A DNA stretch of 37,759 nucleotides from Prochlorococcus sp. AG-455-E15 (GCA_003212115.1 QCQS01000001.1:1-37759), one strand, 5' to 3'; positions 20,150 through 29,425 are shown, counted from the first letter of the stretch. Notes: generated from the sequence alone by a model not told the origin. Made by a program: numbers and translations.

Positions 20150-20761
20150 GTGTTAATTCTAGCCTCTGCTTCTCAATCTAGAAAGAAATTACTAGAAAAT
20201 TGTCAAATCGAATTTATTCAAATAGCAAGTAAATTTGATGAAACTACTATTCAAGAAAAGAATATATTTAATTTAGCTTTGGAATTGTCTTTTCAAAAGG
20301 CTAAAAGTTTATCTGAAAATATAAAAAACTTATCATTGCCTAAAGAATTTAATTATGGATCTATAGAAATACTTGGGTGCGATTCAATTTTTGAATTTAA
20401 AGGAAAAGCTTATGGAAAACCATCTAGTAAAGAGGAGGCATTTATTAGATGGAAAAAAATGTCTGGAGAATTTGGATTTTTACATACTGGTCATACTCTA
20501 ATAATTGGGAATTTTGATTCAACTTCTAATATTTTTAAAATCACTGAAATAATAAAAAAAACAGTAAGTTCAAGAGTTTATTTTTCTAATTTGGAGGATT
20601 GGGAAATCAAGAGTTATGTAGATACAAATGAACCTTTATATTGCGCAGGAGGATTTGCCTTGGAAGGTATAGGTGGTAAATATATAGAAAAAATAGAGGG
20701 TTGTTTCAGTAATGTAATGGGTTTAAGTTTGCCATGGCTCAGAGAAAATTTATATAGATAA
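20150..20761 (+). CDS. maf: Maf-like nucleotide pyrophosphatase
   Basis: A 203-residue cytoplasmic Maf/Ham1-fold enzyme, expected to hydrolyse non-canonical or modified nucleoside triphosphates to monophosphates. The opening LILASASQSRKKLL matches the family's LASASPRR motif. GCDSIFEFKGKAYGKP matches the conserved D-x-G-KP region, and the segment LYCAGGFALEGIGG is the C-terminal substrate loop. The start is GTG, with no clear Shine-Dalgarno. It is divergent from cobQ and convergent with psbC, sharing a terminator. Confidence 0.92.
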   Translation: MLILASASQSRKKLLENCQIEFIQIASKFDETTIQEKNIFNLALELSFQKAKSLSENIKNLSLPKEFNYGSIEILGCDSIFEFKGKAYGKPSSKEEAFIRWKKMSGEFGFLHTGHTLIIGNFDSTSNIFKITEIIKKTVSSRVYFSNLEDWEIKSYVDTNEPLYCAGGFALEGIGGKYIEKIEGCFSNVMGLSLPWLRENLYR

Positions 20762-20774
20762 TAAAATTGAGCAA

Positions 20775-20806
20775 AAAAAAACCCTATCTAAAGATAGGGC
20801 TTTTTT
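20775..20806. terminator. Bidirectional terminator between maf and psbC
   Basis: CCCTATC (20782-20788) pairs with GATAGGG (20793-20799) across loop TAAA, with A8 before and T7 after. It can end maf rightward and psbD-psbC leftward. Confidence 0.85.
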
Positions 20807-20822
20807 TAATATGAAATAGAAA

Positions 20823-22205
20823 TTAATCTAAATCAGGCATTTCTAGAGCTGGTTCACTCTTTCTGTCGATTCCTTTCTCGAAACCAGCAGCGGCAGCTCT
20901 AGCACGTCCAGCATGCCAAAGATGACCAATAAATGTAAACCACCCTAGGAAGAATTGGGCTGCAGCTAACCATTGTCTTAAGTTAACAAAATTAACAGCA
21001 TTTGGCTCAGTAATGATTCCACCAACAGAGTTGATAGAAGCGTTAGGAGCATGAGTCATATATTCAGCAGCTCTTCTTACCTGCCAAGGCTGAATATCAT
21101 TTTGAATTTTCTCAAGACTCAATCCATTAGGACCTCTTAGAGGCTCTAACCATGGACCTCTGAAATCCCAAAATCTCATTGTTTCACCACCAAATATAAT
21201 TTCACCAGTAGGAGATCTCATGAGATACTTACCTAGACCTGTTGGTCCCATTGTTGAACCTACGTTAGCTCCAATTCTTTGATCTCTCACAAGGAAAGTA
21301 AAGCTTTGAGCCTGTGAAGCTTCAGCATTTGTTGGGCCATAAAACTCTGATGGGTAAGCAGTGTTGTTAAACCAGATGAATGTTGAAGCAATGAAACTTG
21401 CTACACAAATTCCACCTAGAGCATAACTTAATAGTCCTTCACCATTCCAGATGAATGCTCTTCTTGCCCATCCAAAGGGTTTTGTGAAGATATGGAATAT
21501 TCCTCCAATAATTGCAGTAATACCCACGTAAACATGTCCACCAACAATATCTTCAATGGAGTTAACACCGATTATTGAACCAGCTCCTCCCCATGGAGAT
21601 CTGAATAGATAACCAAGAATAACTCTTGGGTCTAAGGTTGGATTTACAAGTCTGACTTCACCACCGCCAGGTGCCCATGTATCATATGCACCGCCAATAA
21701 AACACCAGTTTACTGACCATGCTAGTGCACCTACACCTAAAACAATCAAATGATAACCAAGAATATTGGTCATTTGATTTTTATCTCTCCAATCGGTAGA
21801 GAAAAATGGAAAATCTTCTTCGAGTTTTTCTGGACCTGCTAATGAATGGTAAATACCACCAAAACCAAGTACAGCGGAAGCTATTAAATGAACCACGCCA
21901 GCTTGGAAGAAAGGCATGATATCAGTAACTTCACCACCAGGTCCAATTCCATAGCCAAACATTGCGACGTGTGGCATACAAATTAAACCTTGCTCCCACA
22001 TTGGTTTATCAAATGTAAAATGATTAACCTCAAAGAGCATCATTGCTCCCGCCCAAAAGACTATTAGTCCAGAGTGAGCAATGTGAGCTCCTAATAAACG
22101 TCCAGATAAATTGATTAGTCTAGCGTTACCTACATACCAGGCATAACCAGTTTCCTCAATACTTTGGTTTGGAGCTCTTAATAAGTTATTAAAGGGCGTT
22201 TCCAC
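20823..22205 (-). CDS. psbC: Photosystem II CP43 chlorophyll protein
   Basis: The CP43 inner antenna of photosystem II, six membrane spans in the thylakoid, also providing a ligand to the oxygen-evolving cluster through its large lumenal loop (GLSLEKIQND region with GGETMRFWDFRGPW). I place the start at the GTG at 22205 (protein begins ETPFNNLLRAPNQS), giving about 460 residues. It lies after GAGGAGG, nine bases upstream, and yields the 17-base overlap with psbD that is usual for these genes. A longer in-frame reading into psbD is an artefact. High codon adaptation fits strong expression. Ends before the shared terminator. Confidence 0.97.
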   Translation of the reverse strand: METPFNNLLRAPNQSIEETGYAWYVGNARLINLSGRLLGAHIAHSGLIVFWAGAMMLFEVNHFTFDKPMWEQGLICMPHVAMFGYGIGPGGEVTDIMPFFQAGVVHLIASAVLGFGGIYHSLAGPEKLEEDFPFFSTDWRDKNQMTNILGYHLIVLGVGALAWSVNWCFIGGAYDTWAPGGGEVRLVNPTLDPRVILGYLFRSPWGGAGSIIGVNSIEDIVGGHVYVGITAIIGGIFHIFTKPFGWARRAFIWNGEGLLSYALGGICVASFIASTFIWFNNTAYPSEFYGPTNAEASQAQSFTFLVRDQRIGANVGSTMGPTGLGKYLMRSPTGEIIFGGETMRFWDFRGPWLEPLRGPNGLSLEKIQNDIQPWQVRRAAEYMTHAPNASINSVGGIITEPNAVNFVNLRQWLAAAQFFLGWFTFIGHLWHAGRARAAAAGFEKGIDRKSEPALEMPDLD

Positions 22206-23265
22206 GTGGAAGAACCTCCTCAGGGAATACAAAGTTTTCGTGTGGTTGATCCACAGAAGACATCCATGCTCGCATACCTTCGTTCAAAAGTATATTTTTT
22301 GTATAGAAAGTTTCAAATTCTGGATCTTCTGCTGCACGGATCTCTTGGCTTACGAAATCATAAGCTCTTAAGTTTAGTGCTAAGCCGACGATACCAATTG
22401 AAGATGTCCACATACCCATAACAGGTACAAATAGCATCAAGAAATGTAAGAAACGCTTGTTTGAGAAAGCAATACCGAAGATTTGACTCCAGAATCTATT
22501 CGCTGTAATCATTGAATAAGTTTCTTCTTCTTGGGTTGGGTCAAAAGCTCTAAATGTTGAACTTTGAACCTTACCATCTGTGTAAATACTTGTATCTTCA
22601 TACAAAGTATTTTGTACTGTAGCTCCATGGATTGCGCAAAGTAGAGCACCACCAAGAATTCCAGCAACTCCCATCATGTGGAAGGGGTTTAAAGTGATAT
22701 TGTGAAAACCTTGAATGAACAGAATGTAACGGAAGATTGCTGCAACACCGAATGAAGGTGCGAAGAACCAACTATGCTGTCCTAAAGGGTAAATAAGGAA
22801 AATACTTGTGAATACTGCAATTACTGCTGAGAAAGCTAATGCGTTGTATGGTCTAATTCCAACAAGGCCAGCAATTTCAAACTGACGAAGCATAAAACCA
22901 ATTAGGCCAAATACTCCGTGTAATGCAACGAAGTTCCAAAGACCACCAAGTTGTAGCCATCTTACGAAACTACCTTGGGCTTCAGGACCCCATAAAAATA
23001 GAAGACTGTGACCCATGGCATCACCAGGGGTGCTTACAGCTGCTGTTAAAAAGTTACAACCTTCAAGGTATGAGCTTGCAACTCCATGTGTGTACCAGGA
23101 GGTAACAAATGTTGTTCCGACGAACCAACCACCTATAGCAAGATATGCACAAGGAAGTAGAAGTAGTCCGGACCAACCAATAAATACAAAGCGGTCGCGC
23201 TTCAACCAATCATCGAGGACATCAAACCATCCTCTTTGTGGGGCGCTACCAACTGCGATCGTCAT
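22189..23265 (-). CDS. psbD: Photosystem II D2 reaction centre protein
   Basis: D2, 358 residues, five membrane spans, pairs with D1 to form the photosystem II core and binds the primary acceptor quinone QA. The sequence is textbook: RFVFIGWSGLLLLPCAY near the start, GAALLCAIHGATVQNTLYED after the third span, and the QA-binding region PFHMMGVAGILGGALL with conserved histidines. Starts at an ATG preceded by a weak AT-rich leader. Overlaps psbC by 17 bases, forming one operon. Divergent from ycf4. Confidence 0.98.
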   Translation of the reverse strand: MTIAVGSAPQRGWFDVLDDWLKRDRFVFIGWSGLLLLPCAYLAIGGWFVGTTFVTSWYTHGVASSYLEGCNFLTAAVSTPGDAMGHSLLFLWGPEAQGSFVRWLQLGGLWNFVALHGVFGLIGFMLRQFEIAGLVGIRPYNALAFSAVIAVFTSIFLIYPLGQHSWFFAPSFGVAAIFRYILFIQGFHNITLNPFHMMGVAGILGGALLCAIHGATVQNTLYEDTSIYTDGKVQSSTFRAFDPTQEEETYSMITANRFWSQIFGIAFSNKRFLHFLMLFVPVMGMWTSSIGIVGLALNLRAYDFVSQEIRAAEDPEFETFYTKNILLNEGMRAWMSSVDQPHENFVFPEEVLPRGNAL

Positions 23266-23447
23266 GAGAAATCGTTTTTAGCTTCGGGATACGCAGTGAC
23301 TGTAACAAAGATTGAGAGTAATGTGGGGAAATATTTGTATATCTGAAATGCCTTGTAAAGCTTTCCTGACTTTTTTATTAAAAATTAGGTAAGAATACTC
23401 CCTTAGTTTGTTAAATTATCTGAATTAGGCTCTAAAAAAAGATAAAA

Positions 23448-24005
23448 ATGAACCCAGACCTTTCGTCTTTCGATAAAATCGAACAAAAAATTGGTGGATC
23501 AAGAAAAATTTCAAATTACATTATTGGAGGAATGCTGACTATAGGAGGCATTGGTTTCCTTTTGGCTTCTATATCTAGCTACACAGGAAGGGATTTATTA
23601 CCTTTAGGAAATCCTTCAACTTTATTGTTTATCCCTCAAGGAATAATAATGGGAGCCTATGGAGTAATAGCTAATTTATTGAATTTTTACTTGTGGTATT
23701 TGGTTTACATAAACTTTGGTTCAGGAAGTAATTATTTTGATAAATCCTCAAAATCTGTAGAAATAAAAAGAAAAGGACTTTTTAAAGATGTTGAAGTTAA
23801 ATTAAATTTCGATGAAATTAAATCTGTTAAGTTGGATATAAGTGAGGGATTTAATCCTAGAAGAAGAATTGCTTTAGTTTTAAAAGGTAGAAAAAAACCT
23901 CTCCCTTTAAGCGGAGCAGGTGAACTTAAACCTCTTCTTCAAGTTGAAGAAGAAGGAGCTCGTCTAGCTAAATTTTTAGATGTTAATTTGGAGGGCCTAA
24001 AATAA
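23448..24005 (+). CDS. ycf4: Photosystem I assembly protein Ycf4
   Basis: A 185-residue thylakoid protein that aids photosystem I assembly. Two membrane spans (about residues 23-45 and 60-90) in the N-terminal half are followed by a cytoplasmic domain with the conserved LNFDEIKSVKLDISEGFNPRRRIALVLKGRKKPLPLSGAGE. Length is normal for the family. Its stop (TAA at 24003-24005) sits within the probable start region of the next gene, normally an ATGA overlap, here read ATAA. Confidence 0.95.
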   Translation: MNPDLSSFDKIEQKIGGSRKISNYIIGGMLTIGGIGFLLASISSYTGRDLLPLGNPSTLLFIPQGIIMGAYGVIANLLNFYLWYLVYINFGSGSNYFDKSSKSVEIKRKGLFKDVEVKLNFDEIKSVKLDISEGFNPRRRIALVLKGRKKPLPLSGAGELKPLLQVEEEGARLAKFLDVNLEGLK

Positions 24006-24658
24006 AAAAAAAATATTTTTTAAAAACATTATCTTTTATACAGGTTTTATTTTTGGTTCAAGCTTGTAGTTATAAAAATAAGATTGATTCGAATTATTAC
24101 TGCCAAAAACTTAAACTTAGTTGTACTCAGATTAATAAAGTAGTAAATTTTAAAACTTCAAAAGGTGATTTTGAGGTTAAATTATTCGGTAAAGATAATC
24201 CAGTCACAGTATCAAACTTTCTGGAAAACATAGAAAATAATATTTATGTAAATCAAAAATTTTATAAAATAATAAACTATCCCCAAATAAGGTTTGTACA
24301 TGGTGGTGTTAATCCAGAAAATAAATTTTATATTGAACGAAAACAAAAACTAAATAAGACAATTCCTTCAATACCTTTAGAAATAAAATTCAAAGAAGAA
24401 AAAAAACCAAGATATAACTATCAAATAAAAAATCCCAATGAAACTGAAAATTTAGTTAACACTTTTGAAAGTGGATCAATTGCTATGGTTAAGAGAGGTA
24501 AGAATAAGTCTTCATCTACTGAGTTTTTTTTTGTAACTAGTAAGATCCCAGAACTAGATGGAAGGTATTCGATTTTTGGAAAGATTATTAAAGGATTAGA
24601 AGTACTCGAAAAAATCAATAAAGAAGACTACATTAAGGCAGTCCAAATATCTAATTAA
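24002..24658 (+). CDS. Cyclophilin-type peptidyl-prolyl cis-trans isomerase, lipoprotein-like, with likely AUA start
   Basis: A cyclophilin-family isomerase. The domain spans FKTSKGDFEVKLFGKDNPVTVSNFLENI (N-terminal strand and helix), SIAMVKRGKNKSSSTEFFFVTSKIPELDGRYSIFGKIIKGLEVLEKI (the core with substrate-pocket residues). Before it lies a lipoprotein signal: a KKKYFLKTL basic-hydrophobic stretch and lipobox FLVQAC. That signal is only included if translation begins at ATA 24002, seven bases after GGAGG in the ycf4 end. The next usable start, TTG 24053, would remove it. I therefore place the start at ATA, a rare start codon. Alternatively this is a G-to-A change or sequencing error of an ATGA overlap. 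Overlaps ilvH by four bases, convergent. Confidence 0.78.
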   Translation: MKKKYFLKTLSFIQVLFLVQACSYKNKIDSNYYCQKLKLSCTQINKVVNFKTSKGDFEVKLFGKDNPVTVSNFLENIENNIYVNQKFYKIINYPQIRFVHGGVNPENKFYIERKQKLNKTIPSIPLEIKFKEEKKPRYNYQIKNPNETENLVNTFESGSIAMVKRGKNKSSSTEFFFVTSKIPELDGRYSIFGKIIKGLEVLEKINKEDYIKAVQISN

Positions 24659-25179
24659 ATTTCTAGGGAATATTTGTTTATTTTCAACATTTCTGTATTA
24701 ACTCCAGAAGAGCGTTTAAGAGCTACCTTACCAGTCCTCGCTATTTCAAGGATTCCGTATGGTTCGAGTAATTTCTCAAGAGCAACTAACTTCCCGGGAT
24801 CTCCAACCACCTCAAGAGTTAAGGCCATATCTGATACATCAACAACCTTTGCTCGGAAAATCTGTACTATATCAAGGATATTACTCCTAGTATCTTCTTT
24901 CGATGAAACTTTTAGTAACATCAATTCCCTCTCAACTGCTGCGAGATTAGTAAAATCTACAACTCCCAGAACATTAAATAACTTATTAAGTTGCTTAGTC
25001 ATTTGCTGAAGAGTTTCATCATCACCCTCTACCACCATTGTTAACCTTGAAATCCCTTTAGATTCTGCAGGGCCTACTGCAAGGCTGTCTATGTTGAAGC
25101 CCCTTCTAGCAAAGAGACCTGAGATTCTACTCAAGGCTCCAGATTCATCTTCTACAAGAACTGATAATGTATGTTTCAT
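24655..25179 (-). CDS. ilvH: Acetolactate synthase small (regulatory) subunit
   Basis: A 174-residue regulatory subunit that raises the activity of acetolactate synthase and gives it valine feedback control in branched-chain amino acid synthesis. The N-terminal ACT domain (MKHTLSVLVEDESGALSRISGLFARRGFNIDSL) is diagnostic, and the C-terminal half (RAKVVDVSDMALTLEVVGDPGKL) is the usual second ACT-like domain. Full length. It lies four bases downstream of the alpha/beta hydrolase gene, so the two are likely transcribed together. Confidence 0.96.
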   Translation of the reverse strand: MKHTLSVLVEDESGALSRISGLFARRGFNIDSLAVGPAESKGISRLTMVVEGDDETLQQMTKQLNKLFNVLGVVDFTNLAAVERELMLLKVSSKEDTRSNILDIVQIFRAKVVDVSDMALTLEVVGDPGKLVALEKLLEPYGILEIARTGKVALKRSSGVNTEMLKINKYSLEI

Positions 25180-25182
25180 GTT

Positions 25183-26142
25183 TTAAAAAGTTTTTAAATC
25201 TCTAATCCATTCATAAGAGATTCTATTGAATACTGAAGGATCTTCATCATGGATACAATGCCCTGAATTGGATACTATTTTTAATTTTACCCATCTATGG
25301 AAATTTGCAATCTTTTTACCAACAAACAAAGGTATGAAATTATCTTTTTCTCCCCAAATCAATAAAAAGGGAACTTTTCTTGAGGCGCTGAGTTTTCTCA
25401 AAAGGTAAGAGGCTTGAAATTTTTCATCTCTTGAAGACATCCCAATACACATTGCTCGTAATGATCTGGCTGAAGTTTTCCTTAAAACTGGTTTTGTCAC
25501 CAAATCTATTAGTTCGCGATCAACATTATCTTTTTTGAAATAGGCAGAATTTAGTCCCAGTTTTATGACTCCTAATTTGGTTATTAAAAATAAAATAATC
25601 TCCAGAGGGAAAAATATAAAAAATATTCTTATAAATTTATTTTGAAATTTTATAAGTGATGATTTTTTGGTTATCGACTTTTTATTTTCTTGAATTCGGT
25701 CTGGGAGCGGGGATGCAATAACTTTTGAAATCTGATCCTCCAATGAAACAGCACATGTTAAAGCAACCAGTGATCCAAGGGAATTGCCAATAAGAATTAC
25801 TTTCCCAGAATTCTTTGGTCTTATCACCTGTGCAATGAAGTCTTTTACTTGATTAGACCAAATCTCATTATCTAGTTTTCCAATTTGTCTTATCCCAGGT
25901 TGATCTGAATCTCCAAAACCTATTAAATCTAGAGAATATGTGGCGCAATTCCTTTTCGCAAAATATTCTAAATTGTTTCTCCAATGTTTTCGATTGGCGC
26001 CAAATCCGTGGAGAAAAATAATTGGAATTTCATTATCTTCGCCTGTAACACTCCAGCAAATTTTAAAACCATTCCAATTCCAGTAATTAGGTAAGTTTAT
26101 ATTTTCTGCAAAATTATTATTCATTTTCTTAAAAATTTTCAA
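25183..26142 (-). CDS. Alpha/beta hydrolase (probable pheophytinase-like esterase)
   Basis: A 319-residue alpha/beta-fold hydrolase. The oxyanion HGFG (IIFLHGFGANRKHW), the nucleophile elbow GNSLGS, the acid in WGEKDN and the final His in GHCIHDEDP make a complete catalytic set. GFGANRKHWRNN is the pattern seen in plant and cyanobacterial hydrolases near chlorophyll metabolism, but the substrate cannot be read from sequence. ATG choice is uncertain; a second ATG lies six codons in. Likely co-transcribed with ilvH. Confidence 0.83.
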   Translation of the reverse strand: MKIFKKMNNNFAENINLPNYWNWNGFKICWSVTGEDNEIPIIFLHGFGANRKHWRNNLEYFAKRNCATYSLDLIGFGDSDQPGIRQIGKLDNEIWSNQVKDFIAQVIRPKNSGKVILIGNSLGSLVALTCAVSLEDQISKVIASPLPDRIQENKKSITKKSSLIKFQNKFIRIFFIFFPLEIILFLITKLGVIKLGLNSAYFKKDNVDRELIDLVTKPVLRKTSARSLRAMCIGMSSRDEKFQASYLLRKLSASRKVPFLLIWGEKDNFIPLFVGKKIANFHRWVKLKIVSNSGHCIHDEDPSVFNRISYEWIRDLKTF

Positions 26143-26217
26143 GATATTTGCATTATCTACTTTTTTAACAAATAAATGTATATTGAATGTAAATTATAGT
26201 AATCATTAAATTTTACT

Positions 26218-26316
26218 ATGGCAAAAGAAATTTTTAGTATTGCAGCAGTTTTTTGGATACTGATACCGATTGGATTGGTTGGTGGTGCTTTGTTATTAAA
26301 GTTTCAGGGAGATTGA
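26218..26316 (+). CDS. petM: Cytochrome b6-f complex subunit 7 (PetM)
   Basis: A 32-residue single-span subunit of the cytochrome b6-f complex, which passes electrons from plastoquinol to plastocyanin. The short protein ([20 protein letters not shown], then [12 protein letters not shown]) has the PetM signature: a cytoplasmic MAKEIF start, one hydrophobic helix and the short lysine/glutamine/glycine tail. It is too short for routine gene calling. No neighbour shares its strand and spacing, apart from ycf39 58 bases downstream, with which it may be co-transcribed. Confidence 0.9.
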
Positions 26317-26373
26317 TTCTCACGAATACATCACAATTTGGGTTATGGTCTACAAGTTAAGTAAATCTTAAAT

Positions 26374-27336
26374 ATGAAGATTCTTTTAGTAGGAGCAACA
26401 GGGACACTTGGTAGACAAATAGCAAAGCAAGCTATAGAAGATGGACACGAAGTTAGATGCTTTGTAAGAAACCCAAGAAAAGCTTCCTTTCTTCAAGAGT
26501 GGGGTTGTGAACTAACAAAAGGTAATTTATTAAATTCTTCTGATATTGAATATGCATTGCAAGATATTGAAGTCGTTATTGATGCTGCTACCAGTAAACC
26601 AGATGATCCTAAAAGTATTTATGAAATAGATTGGGATGGAAAAGTTAACTTGTTCAATGCTTGTGAATCTTTTAATGTAAAAAGAGTAATATTCATTTCA
26701 ATTCTTCTAACAGAAAAATTTAGAAATGTTCCATTAATGGATATTAAATATTGTACTGAAAAACTACTTGAGAAATCTGATCTAGAATATACAATTTTCA
26801 AATGTGCAGCTTTTATGCAAGGAGTTATAGGTCAATTCGCTATCCCAATTTTAGATAGTCAAGCAGTATGGATGAGTGGAACTCCTACTAAAATCGCATA
26901 CATGAATACTCAAGACATGGCAAAAGTTATTGTCTCAGCAGTTAATAATCCAAAAACTCATAGAAAATCATTTCCATTGGTTGGCCCCAAAGCTTGGGAT
27001 TCAAATGAAGTCATATCCTTATGTGAAAAATTTAGCGAAAAGAAGGCTAAAATTTTTAGAGTTTCACCTTTTCTGATTAGTGTCACTCAAAAAGTAGTTT
27101 CTTTTTTCCAAGACTCTTTAAATGTTGCTGAAAGATTGGCTTTTGCCGAAGTAACTAGTAGTGGTGAATCATTAGATGCTGATATGAGTAAAACTTACGA
27201 AATATTGGAACTTAAAAAAGAAGATATGACCTCACTAGAGAGTTACATAAAGGAGTACTACCAACAAATACTTAAAAGATTAAGAGAAATGGAAGCAGAT
27301 CTAAATATTGAGGAAAAAAAGAGATTACCTTTTTAA
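26374..27336 (+). CDS. ycf39: Ycf39-like NAD(P)-binding protein
   Basis: A 320-residue atypical short-chain dehydrogenase (NmrA-like). The nucleotide motif GATGTLGRQIAKQAIEDGHEVRCFVRNPRKA at residues 7-37 marks the Rossmann fold. GCELTKGNLLN and the middle VVIDAATSKPDD are typical. In cyanobacteria Ycf39 binds high-light-inducible proteins and helps deliver chlorophyll to newly made D1 during photosystem II assembly; catalytic activity is doubtful because the Tyr-x3-Lys is not clear. Its position after petM, near other photosynthesis genes, agrees. Confidence 0.88.
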   Translation: MKILLVGATGTLGRQIAKQAIEDGHEVRCFVRNPRKASFLQEWGCELTKGNLLNSSDIEYALQDIEVVIDAATSKPDDPKSIYEIDWDGKVNLFNACESFNVKRVIFISILLTEKFRNVPLMDIKYCTEKLLEKSDLEYTIFKCAAFMQGVIGQFAIPILDSQAVWMSGTPTKIAYMNTQDMAKVIVSAVNNPKTHRKSFPLVGPKAWDSNEVISLCEKFSEKKAKIFRVSPFLISVTQKVVSFFQDSLNVAERLAFAEVTSSGESLDADMSKTYEILELKKEDMTSLESYIKEYYQQILKRLREMEADLNIEEKKRLPF

Positions 27337-27388
27337 TATTGCAATTTTAGACTTATATAGTATATTTGTACTATATATAAAATTGATT

Positions 27389-27601
27389 ATGTCTGTTTCT
27401 AAGTCTAAAAATCTTGAACGAAAACTAGATAATTTTGCAAAAGAAGCAAAAAATGAATTGAATAATGTTTGCGGATCACCATTATGGGAAAGCCTTGGGT
27501 TTGTTTTTTTTGATCAATTAGAAGATTCTGAAAAAATTGCGAAAGCGAATTTTTATTATGGTCAACTTCAAATAATTAATGAAATTAAATTTTCTATTTG
27601 A
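27389..27601 (+). CDS. Small hypothetical protein (70 aa)
   Basis: A 70-residue protein beginning MSVSKSKNLERKLDNFAKEA. I choose the ATG at 27389 over a start inside ycf39. The first part is a charged amphipathic helix; the rest (CGSPLWESLGFVFFDQLEDSEKIAKANFYYGQLQI) is mostly helical. Function not recognised. It lies between ycf39 and infA with no visible ribosome-binding site. Confidence 0.5.
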   Translation: MSVSKSKNLERKLDNFAKEAKNELNNVCGSPLWESLGFVFFDQLEDSEKIAKANFYYGQLQIINEIKFSI

Positions 27602-27693
27602 ATTGAATTTCATATTTTTACGTATGTAATTTTTCTTAAATCAATTTTGGCCAATCTTTTTCTGATAATATGAACTTAGTAAAAGATTAATTA

Positions 27694-27960
27694 ATGATTG
27701 AAACTTCAGGTGTAATAGAAAAAGAACAGGGGAATGGATTTTATTTGGTTACATTAGAACAACCTGAAGGACATCAATGTTTATGTAGAGCTGCAGGTAA
27801 ATTGACTAAATTTAGAATTAAATTATTAGCTGGAGATAAAGTTTTAGTTGAGATAAGTCCTTATGATCTCTCAAGAGGGAGGATAACTTATAGGGAAAGG
27901 AATGCAGGTGGCGCTAGACCTACTACTAATAAAAATAACCCTAAGAGAAATAATAAATAA
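27694..27960 (+). CDS. infA: Translation initiation factor IF-1
   Basis: IF-1, 88 residues, an S1/OB-fold protein that blocks the A site of the 30S subunit during initiation. The sequence follows the family: MIETSGVIEKEQGNGFYLVTLEQPEGHQCLCRAAGKLTKFRIKLLAGDKVLVEISPYDLSRGRITYR. Ends with a short basic Asn/Lys-rich tail, longer than in most bacteria (about 70-75 residues). Starts with ATG, no strong ribosome-binding site. Confidence 0.95.
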   Translation: MIETSGVIEKEQGNGFYLVTLEQPEGHQCLCRAAGKLTKFRIKLLAGDKVLVEISPYDLSRGRITYRERNAGGARPTTNKNNPKRNNK

Positions 27961-27969
27961 AAAGATACT

Positions 27970-29346
27970 TTAGATAATATTTTTTATCGCTTCTTTAAAC
28001 TCACTTCTTTGCTTAACACCTTGCCATTGTTTTTTTAATAATTTGTCTTTAAAAAGTTGAACTGTTGGTGTGCCGTTGATACCAGCTTGTTTTGCAATAT
28101 CTTGATCTTTATCAATATCTATTTCAACGCCAAGAACTGCACCATCAAGTTCTTTAATTACTCTTTTTAACTGAGGTTTCAAAACATGACATGGGCCGCA
28201 ACTTGGAGAACTGAAAATTACTATGATAGGTTTTTTACTCTCGTGATAAAGTTTCCTTAATGCGTAACTGCCTTTTTGCCATTCAGAATTTGAATCGAAA
28301 GTTTCTTCATTAACTTCTTCTTCATTAAAATCTGATGAATTAAGTTTTTTTTCTGGTTCGGGTGTTCCTCTGACTATAGTTTTTGCTAAGTTTTTCTCCG
28401 CTAGCCACCTTTCCGTAGCTAATGCAGCCATGCACCCAGTTCCTGCAGCGGTAACTCCTTGTCTCCACTCAGAATCGACAACGTCACCTGCTGCGAAGAT
28501 GCCTTCAATAGATGTTTCTGGCCTTCCTGATTTGCAAGCAATATATCCTTTATTATCTAAATCAATTTTGTTGCCTAAGAACTTCGTATTTGGTGTGTGA
28601 CCTATCGCGTAAAAAAGACCTTTTATATTGATTTCCCCTTTACCTTCTTGAGAATTAATAGTTTCTATTCTCTCAAGCCATTCAGAACCATCAGCCTTAT
28701 CAACTTTTGTGTTCCAATGAATTTCTATCTTTGGATTAGCTTTTACTCTATCTACCATTGCTGCGCTAGCCCTTAATTTCTCTGATCTAACAATTAAATG
28801 CACTTTGCTGCCATATTTTGTAAGGTACGCTGCTTCTTCACATGCAGAATCTCCTCCACCTATAACGGCTAGTTCTTCATCTCTGAATTGTGGAGTTGCT
28901 CCATCACAGATTGCACAAGCACTTATTCCTTTACTCCAGAATTTATCTTCATTTATCACACCTAATCTATTTGCACTAGCTCCAGTTGCAATAATAATTG
29001 AGTTAGTTTTTATAGTCCCTTCTAAAGTTTTTAATTCAAATGGGTGTGAATCAGTATTTATTGAGACAACATCACTTTCGTATAAATTAGTACCCCATCT
29101 TTCTGCTTGAGCCTTCATTAGATCCATCAATTCGGGACCTAGTACTCCATCTGGGAAACCCGGATAATTTTCGACAAATGTTGTAGTCATTAATTGCCCA
29201 CCAGGAATTCCACCAGAATTGAACCCTGTTACTAGCAATGGTTGAAGATTTGCTCTTGCTGCATAAATTGCAGCAGTATAACCTGCTGGTCCTGAACCTA
29301 TAATCACAACATTTTCTATGTTTGAATGGTTCTCTTTATTCTCCAT
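27970..29346 (-). CDS. trxB: NADPH-thioredoxin reductase fused to thioredoxin (NTRC type)
   Basis: A 458-residue fusion that can pass electrons from NADPH through FAD to its own thioredoxin domain. The reductase domain has the FAD motif GSGPAG (residues 17-22), the redox pair C144-A-I-C147 (SACAICDG), and the NADPH motif GGGDSA (163-168). After a linker (about 335-358) the thioredoxin domain carries the active site C383-G-P-C386 (SPSCGPC). This fused form is found in cyanobacteria and chloroplasts and helps reduce 2-Cys peroxiredoxin. Convergent with infA, which ends only nine bases away. Confidence 0.95.
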   Translation of the reverse strand: MENKENHSNIENVVIIGSGPAGYTAAIYAARANLQPLLVTGFNSGGIPGGQLMTTTFVENYPGFPDGVLGPELMDLMKAQAERWGTNLYESDVVSINTDSHPFELKTLEGTIKTNSIIIATGASANRLGVINEDKFWSKGISACAICDGATPQFRDEELAVIGGGDSACEEAAYLTKYGSKVHLIVRSEKLRASAAMVDRVKANPKIEIHWNTKVDKADGSEWLERIETINSQEGKGEINIKGLFYAIGHTPNTKFLGNKIDLDNKGYIACKSGRPETSIEGIFAAGDVVDSEWRQGVTAAGTGCMAALATERWLAEKNLAKTIVRGTPEPEKKLNSSDFNEEEVNEETFDSNSEWQKGSYALRKLYHESKKPIIVIFSSPSCGPCHVLKPQLKRVIKELDGAVLGVEIDIDKDQDIAKQAGINGTPTVQLFKDKLLKKQWQGVKQRSEFKEAIKNII

Positions 29347-29425
29347 TTATTTGTTAATTTCACTACTAATAATAATAAACAAACCCAAATAATGTAGGGC
29401 GGGTTTTACTCGATGGATTTATAAT

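Noticed and set aside
22206..23281. Several plus-strand frames of 60-88 codons opposite psbD/psbC
   Set aside because: They are antisense frames produced by strong codon bias in highly expressed genes, with no start signals or homology features.
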